DNA of 17,690 nt from Prevotella sp. UBA3837 (lineage in GTDB: Bacteria > Bacteroidota > Bacteroidia > Bacteroidales > Bacteroidaceae), in assembly GCA_002392835.1 (NCBI GenBank), contig DGHX01000077.1, forward strand, positions 13,554 to 31,243, read 5' to 3'. Below the pieces are notes generated by a model, which worked only from the letters and a program-made list of their open reading frames with translations, searched no databases and was not told the origin of the DNA. Every line of letters begins with the position of its first letter. Position 1 is the first letter of the stretch. A program made the translations under genes and the position numbers. Shown one piece after another: positions 13,421 through 17,690 of the stretch.

Positions 13421-14449
13421 ATGACATCCTTCGAAAGCGACTACAACAACGGCGCCCACCCCGCCCTGCTCCAGCACCTGCTGGACACCAACAGCGCCCA
13501 AAGTGCCTCCTACGGCTACGACACATGGAGTGATGCTGCCCGAGAGAAGATACGCCAAGCCTGCCAATGCCCGCAGGCCGACATCTTCTTCCTCGTAGGC
13601 GGCACGCAAGCTAACGCCACCGTCATCGATGCCCTGCTACCCTCATACGGAGCCGTCGTGGCCTGTGTCACTGCCCACATCAACGTGCACGAGTCGGGAG
13701 CCGTAGAGGCCAGCGGCCACAAGGTCATCACGCTCCCATCACACGAAGGGCGCATGACGGCCCACGACCTCAACGACTACCTGGAGCGCTTCCATGCCGA
13801 CCCCACCTGGGAGCACATGGCCTTCCCGGGCATGGTCTACATCACATTCCCCACCGAACTGGGCACCACCTACCAGGCTGCCGACATCGAGGCCATCCAC
13901 GACGTATGCCAGCGTTTCCAGATACCACTCTTCATTGACGGAGCACGGCTGGGCTATGGCCTGGCAGCAGAGGGCTGCGACCTGACGCTGCCCTGGCTGG
14001 CACGCCATTGCGAAGCCTTCTACATCGGAGGCACCAAGGTAGGGGCGCTCTGCGGCGAGGCCGTCATCTTCCCCAACGGTGCCCCACCCCATTTCTTCAC
14101 CATCGTCAAGCGACACGGAGCCTTGCTGGCCAAGAGCCGCGTGGCGGGCGTTCAGTTCGATGCCCTCTTCACCGACGGCCTCTACCTCAGCATATCGCAG
14201 CATGCCATCAGCATGGCCATGCGAATGCGCCAGCTCTTCGTCAACGCCGGCATTCCCATCAAAGACTCACCCACCAACCAGCAGTTCGTAGTGCTCACCA
14301 CGCAGCAGATGAATCACCTCATGGAGCACGTGCTCTTCGAGACCTGGGAGCCCGTCGATGCCGACCACACTCTCTGCCGCTTCGTCACCAGCTGGGCCAC
14401 CACCGACGATGACCTGCAACAGCTTTCCGACGCACTTAGAACTCTATGA
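13421..14449 (+). CDS. ltaE: Low-specificity threonine aldolase
   Basis: A 342-residue PLP enzyme of the beta-eliminating lyase/threonine aldolase family, expected to cleave L-threonine and allo-threonine to glycine and acetaldehyde in the cytoplasm. Full length. The N-terminus SDYNNGAHPALLQHL is a family mark. FFLVGGTQANA (about 56-66) binds the cofactor phosphate, FIDGARLGYG contains Asp173 that contacts the PLP ring, and YIGGTKVGALCGEAV carries the probable Schiff-base Lys206. VNVHESGA-like sequence (INVHESGAVE) supplies the ring-stacking His. A 52-nt gap with a hairpin separates it from the phosphorylase gene, and its stop overlaps the mnmE start (ATGA), so the two are probably translationally coupled. 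The family is certain; strict substrate preference cannot be read from sequence. Confidence 0.92.
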   Translation: MTSFESDYNNGAHPALLQHLLDTNSAQSASYGYDTWSDAAREKIRQACQCPQADIFFLVGGTQANATVIDALLPSYGAVVACVTAHINVHESGAVEASGHKVITLPSHEGRMTAHDLNDYLERFHADPTWEHMAFPGMVYITFPTELGTTYQAADIEAIHDVCQRFQIPLFIDGARLGYGLAAEGCDLTLPWLARHCEAFYIGGTKVGALCGEAVIFPNGAPPHFFTIVKRHGALLAKSRVAGVQFDALFTDGLYLSISQHAISMAMRMRQLFVNAGIPIKDSPTNQQFVVLTTQQMNHLMEHVLFETWEPVDADHTLCRFVTSWATTDDDLQQLSDALRTL

Positions 14450-15756
14450 CCGATACCATCTGCGCACCGGCAACGGGCCTCAGCGGGGCCATCGCCATCA
14501 TTCGCATCAGCGGCCCCGACGCCCTGTCTAGTGCCTCTGCCCTCTGTTCCCTATGCTGCAACAATGTTGCAGCCAACACCACCCACTTCGCCCGCATCAC
14601 CGCCCCTGTCCCTGGCACACCTCCGTCACCCCCCGCCACCGAGGTCATCGACGAGGTAATGGTCAGCGTCTTCCGTGCACCACACAGCTACACCGGCGAA
14701 GACAGTGTGGAGATTTCCTGCCACGGCTCACGCTATATAATAAATAAGGTATTAGAGCTCCTGGTTGAGCACGGCTGCCGAATGGCACGTCCAGGCGAGT
14801 TCACCCAGCGCGCCTACCTCAACGGCAAGCTCGACCTCTCGCAGGCAGAGGCCGTGGCCGACCTCATCGCCTCCACCAACCGCGCCACCCATCATCTGGC
14901 CATGAGCCAGCTGCGCGGCGGCATCTCTACCGAGCTGTCGCGACTGCGTGAACAGCTGCTGAAGCTGACCTCGCTGCTCGAACTCGAGCTCGACTTCTCT
15001 GACCATGAAGACCTGGAGTTTGCTGACCGAACAGAACTGCTGCAGCTGGCCCAGACCATTGATGCCCACATACAGCGGCTCATAGACTCCTTCCACACCG
15101 GCAACGCCCTGAAGCAAGGCATCCCCGTAGCCATCGTCGGGGCGCCAAACGTGGGAAAGTCTACACTGCTCAACCAGCTGTTAGGAGAAGAGCGTGCCAT
15201 CGTCAGCGACATACAAGGCACCACCCGCGATGCCATAGAAGACACCATACAGCTGGAGGGCATCACCTTCCGCTTTATCGACACCGCCGGCATCCGCCAC
15301 ACCTCTGACAAGATAGAGCAGATGGGCATCGAGCGTTCACTCGCCGCTGCCCAGCGTGCCCGCATCATCATCATGATGTCAGAGCCCGCCGTCCCCTACC
15401 CTGACATCCCCCTCCGCGACGACCAGACCATCATCCGTATCGAGAACAAGACCGACTCTTTCCAGGCCAAATACGGCATCGGCATTGACATTCTCAAGCA
15501 GCAACTCATCGCCGCCGCCCCACACATATCCGAATCTGACATCATCGTCACCAGCGCCCGCCACCACGAGGTTCTCTGCCGTTCCCAGCAGAGCTTACAT
15601 CGTGTCATCGAAGGCCTTCACAGCGGCATCAGCGGTGACCTCCTCGCAGAAGATCTCCGCGACGTCCTCAACATCCTCGCCGAAATCACCGGCGGCCAGA
15701 TCACCCCCCAAGAAACCCTCAACAACATCTTCCGACACTTTTGCGTCGGAAAGTAG
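14446..15756 (+). CDS. mnmE: tRNA uridine-5-carboxymethylaminomethyl modification GTPase
   Basis: A 436-residue MnmE (TrmE), which with MnmG modifies the wobble uridine (cmnm5U) of several tRNAs using formyl-tetrahydrofolate and GTP. The N-terminal folate-binding domain (1-118) has GLSGAIAIIRISGP, SYTGEDSVEISCHG and GEFTQRAYLNGKLDLSQAEAV. Helices flank an inserted G domain: P-loop GAPNVGKS (232-239), QGTTRD (257-262), DTAGIRHT (279-286) and NKTD (334-337). The C-terminus ends FCVGK with the conserved Cys433. The G domain is somewhat short between DTAG and NKTD, so the protein is about 20 residues below the usual 455. The 4-nt overlap with the aldolase stop suggests coupling. The last 18 bp are repeated just past the stop. 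Very confident. Confidence 0.97.
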   Translation: MTDTICAPATGLSGAIAIIRISGPDALSSASALCSLCCNNVAANTTHFARITAPVPGTPPSPPATEVIDEVMVSVFRAPHSYTGEDSVEISCHGSRYIINKVLELLVEHGCRMARPGEFTQRAYLNGKLDLSQAEAVADLIASTNRATHHLAMSQLRGGISTELSRLREQLLKLTSLLELELDFSDHEDLEFADRTELLQLAQTIDAHIQRLIDSFHTGNALKQGIPVAIVGAPNVGKSTLLNQLLGEERAIVSDIQGTTRDAIEDTIQLEGITFRFIDTAGIRHTSDKIEQMGIERSLAAAQRARIIIMMSEPAVPYPDIPLRDDQTIIRIENKTDSFQAKYGIGIDILKQQLIAAAPHISESDIIVTSARHHEVLCRSQQSLHRVIEGLHSGISGDLLAEDLRDVLNILAEITGGQITPQETLNNIFRHFCVGK

Positions 15757-15775
15757 ATTCTGCGTGGGAAAGTGA
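15739..15775 (+). repeat. Duplicated 18-bp mnmE end (attachment-site-like)
   Basis: TTTTGCGTCGGAAAGTAG (15739-15756) is the end of mnmE and encodes FCVGK-stop. One base later, TTCTGCGTGGGAAAGTGA (15758-15775) again encodes FCVGK-stop, in the next frame; 14 of 18 bases match. The last 18 bp of mnmE are the known integration site of SGI1-type islands. The second copy here looks like an attachment-site remnant. A 6-bp GTGATT/AATCAC hairpin (15772-15786) follows. Confidence 0.55.
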
Positions 15776-15802
15776 TTCGCAATCACCAACGCATACCATT
15801 TA

Positions 15803-16351
15803 TCACAAATCATCACATAAGGTAAGTGAATTAATAAACATATTGACCTTATTAAGCATGGCCATCAGTTCGATATAACCGATTCCATAACCGTTCATAT
15901 GAATATCGAAACGATGGTTATCTTCATCTGGGTATGGTATCTTCTGATCAACATAACCATTCTTTACATAGAACCATTTTCTTCTGAGACATTCCTCATA
16001 GTCATCTTTGTCTGGGTTGGGCGTAAAGATGGTAAGGGCTATGGGGCGATTGCCTTGAATCTCCCGAAGATACTTCAATAATGCTGTTCCGTAGCCCTTA
16101 TCCTGAAAGTCAGGCTCAATGGCCAGATAATAGATGAAAGAACCTTGAAAGAAGTTTATCACATAAGTATAGCCTACAAACACACTATTATCCTCAACTG
16201 CAATAAAGTCCACTGATGCGCCATTATATAACCCTGCTAGGAAATGAAGATTCGCAGTTGTTTCTGCCGATGGGAACACCTTTCTGTTCAACTCCTCAAT
16301 TTGGGAGTTTAGCTGTTCATCCGCTTCCGTGACTTTCTTAAAAGTAATCAT
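15803..16351 (-). CDS. GNAT-family N-acetyltransferase
   Basis: A 182-residue protein with the GNAT fold, which moves an acetyl group from acetyl-CoA to an amine. The acetyl-CoA pyrophosphate-binding motif A is QDKGYGTALLKYLRE (about residues 83-97, Q-x-x-G-x-G pattern), preceded by the usual beta strand FIYYLAIEPDF. DFIAVEDNSVFVGYTYV is the strand before it. The C-terminal half (RRKWFYVKNGYVDQ) has the 'F/Y-Y-x-x-x-G-Y' end typical of the family, followed by a tail of about 40 residues. The substrate is unknown. It begins 13 nt after the AAA+ ATPase gene stop on the same strand, so they are likely co-transcribed, and it converges on mnmE. Codons are clearly more A/T-ending than in the neighbouring mnmE-to-rfbC block, hinting at a different origin. 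Confidence 0.88.
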   Translation of the reverse strand: MITFKKVTEADEQLNSQIEELNRKVFPSAETTANLHFLAGLYNGASVDFIAVEDNSVFVGYTYVINFFQGSFIYYLAIEPDFQDKGYGTALLKYLREIQGNRPIALTIFTPNPDKDDYEECLRRKWFYVKNGYVDQKIPYPDEDNHRFDIHMNGYGIGYIELMAMLNKVNMFINSLTLCDDL

Positions 16352-16364
16352 ATCTCACGTTCTT

Positions 16365-17690
16365 TTATACAAAACCAATACGGGCACTGCCTTTCTTCAC
16401 AATTTTCTCCTCACGGCAGTACTGTTCTATCTTCTCATCGGTCACGTAATCATCACCATAGAGGATGCTCTCGATATCACACTTACGAGTGATATTCTCT
16501 ATCTGACCACCACTGAAATCAAATGATGAAGCCAGTTTTCCTGCCATGTCGGCTGAGAGCCGAGGCATCATAGACTGCCAGATTTTTGTGCGTTGAGCCA
16601 ATTCTGGCTTTTCAAACTTCACTTTATAGAGGAAACGACGCTCAAAAGCAGTATCCATATTCTGTACTAAATTAGTTGTAGCAATCATTATACCTTTCAA
16701 TGATTCCATCTCCTGCAGGATGATGTTTTGGATAGAGTTCTCCATCTTATCAACCGAACGCTCTGCTCCCTCCTTTCGTTTGCCGATGACAGCATCAGCC
16801 TCATTAAAGAGAAGGATGGGAACTTTCTTTGAGTTCTTGGCCACAGCACGGTAACGATCAAAGATAGCCTTGATATTCTTTTCGCTCTCACCAACCCACA
16901 TGCTCTTTACCTGCGAGATATTCACCTGCATGATGTCACGTCCGGTCTTCCGAGCCAGTTGCAGCACACTCTCTGTCTTGCCAGTGCCTGGTGCACCGTA
17001 GAACAGACACGCAAAGCCTTGTCGTCGTCCTTTTTCCTTCAGCCGGTTGCAGATACCCTGATAATGTGCTTCGTCGAGCAGGTCGGCTAGTTTTTCGAGC
17101 TGATTCTTCACTTTAGGGTCGAAGAACAATTCCTTGCTGGTGATGCTACTGCTCTGTAGCACGTCGCATCCCTTACTTTCACTCTGTTTGATATCAAAGT
17201 CTTGGAGCAGCATTTCCCGTGCCTTTGCCGTCAGCTGGTATTCCTCTTTGTCCTTCATGCCCTCTGAAAAAGCATTCTCCACCCAGCCCTCACGAATCAG
17301 ATAATGCTTGCCCTCTGACATAGAGCGGTCAAAATCATATTTCCGATGCTGGGCATCGAATAAGAACACTAGATGGCTCATCGGCAGGCTCTCAGTACCG
17401 GATAATACCAGATGGCGGCACATGTGGGTTATCACAGCCTCACTTGTTTCTGACATGGCTATCTCGCGAAGGGCTTTTACATACGGAAGGTCTGGATTCT
17501 CATCCATCAGCCGCCCGATTTCTTCAAGCATCAGTTCCGACGACAACTCATCCTCGTGGCGCAGATGAGTGATGTCATAGAAGTGCTGAAAGAACTCTAT
17601 GCCTGTGGCATTCTTGTATGACTTACGCTGGAAGGGTTCATTCCTTGACAGGCTGTCAAGCAACGATGGTGCAACGGCATAGTCATAATC
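16365..17690 (-). CDS. AAA+ ATPase (N-terminal part outside window)
   Basis: The last 441 residues of an AAA+ ATPase; the frame stays open to the window edge, so the true start is not seen. The TTG at 17663 is not a convincing start, because coding continues upstream of it. The first ~200 visible residues are a helical region, possibly with a winged-helix part (GKHYLIREGWVENAF ... EYQLTAKAREMLL). The ATPase core has Walker A GAPGTGKT (16997-16974), a Walker B-like stretch ILLFNEADA where Asn replaces the first acidic residue before the catalytic Glu (Asn at 16805-16803), a sensor-1-like IATTN, and the arginine-finger region DTAFERRF. A helical lid follows. Family members are remodelling ATPases; the target is unknown. 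The gene pairs with the GNAT gene, and its codons are more A+T-rich than those of the operon to the left. Confidence 0.85.
   Translation of the reverse strand, partial: DYDYAVAPSLLDSLSRNEPFQRKSYKNATGIEFFQHFYDITHLRHEDELSSELMLEEIGRLMDENPDLPYVKALREIAMSETSEAVITHMCRHLVLSGTESLPMSHLVFLFDAQHRKYDFDRSMSEGKHYLIREGWVENAFSEGMKDKEEYQLTAKAREMLLQDFDIKQSESKGCDVLQSSSITSKELFFDPKVKNQLEKLADLLDEAHYQGICNRLKEKGRRQGFACLFYGAPGTGKTESVLQLARKTGRDIMQVNISQVKSMWVGESEKNIKAIFDRYRAVAKNSKKVPILLFNEADAVIGKRKEGAERSVDKMENSIQNIILQEMESLKGIMIATTNLVQNMDTAFERRFLYKVKFEKPELAQRTKIWQSMMPRLSADMAGKLASSFDFSGGQIENITRKCDIESILYGDDYVTDEKIEQYCREEKIVKKGSARIGFV

Noticed and set aside
15485..15775. A 96-codon frame ending FCVGK
   Set aside because: It is an out-of-frame reading of mnmE. 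Only its last 18 bp are meaningful, as the duplicated mnmE end.

Overview
The window looks like chromosomal DNA from a fairly G+C-rich member of the Bacteroidota, most likely a Prevotella-type (Prevotellaceae) bacterium. Evidence: several promoters fit the Bacteroidota pattern (TAnnTTTG at about -7, a TTTG-like element about 19-20 nt upstream), ribosome-binding sites are mostly weak, and the gene families are typical (eukaryotic-like glycogen branching enzyme, YhcH, secreted MORN protein, TlpA-type thioredoxin, CMP-KDO synthetase, PD40 envelope protein). There are no tRNA, rRNA or CRISPR features.

Layout. 1-4644 is a minus-strand block: a membrane-anchored unknown protein (4644-3418), a secreted MORN-repeat protein with its own promoter (3277-2159), a YhcH/DUF386 protein (2110-1664) and the first 480 codons of glgB (1441-1). 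The yhcH/glgB gap holds an inverted-repeat element with 49-nt arms. The yhcH leader is made of heptamer repeats. kdsB (4831-5595, +) and a short DnaJ-like gene (6306-5635, -) converge, and the DnaJ terminator lies inside the last codons of kdsB.

6307-7147 has no convincing gene. It holds a 546-bp element (6419-6964) bounded by 27-bp inverted repeats that match at 26 positions. The element is packed with internal repeats: five 42-bp units, TATA-rich hairpin repeats and GCGGCCCTCCC repeats. It separates the divergent dnaJ-like gene and a secreted thioredoxin/alpha-beta-hydrolase fusion (7148-8500).

8604-15756 is a long plus-strand run that looks like an operon: rfbC, a UDP-glucose dehydrogenase gene, a lipoprotein, a PD40-type periplasmic protein, a uridine phosphorylase-like gene, a threonine aldolase gene and mnmE. 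The rfbC-dehydrogenase spacer consists of eight heptamer repeats. The first four genes are envelope related; the last three are housekeeping.

At the mnmE stop codon the last 18 bp of the gene occur a second time, shifted by 19 bp. The 3' end of mnmE is a known attachment site for SGI1-type islands. Beyond it the DNA is visibly more A+T-rich and carries, on the opposite strand, a GNAT acetyltransferase and an AAA+ ATPase cut by the window edge. This looks like the border of an accessory region.

The best candidates for undescribed structures are the 546-bp element, the mnmE-end duplication, the heptamer-filled operon spacers and the thioredoxin-esterase fusion.
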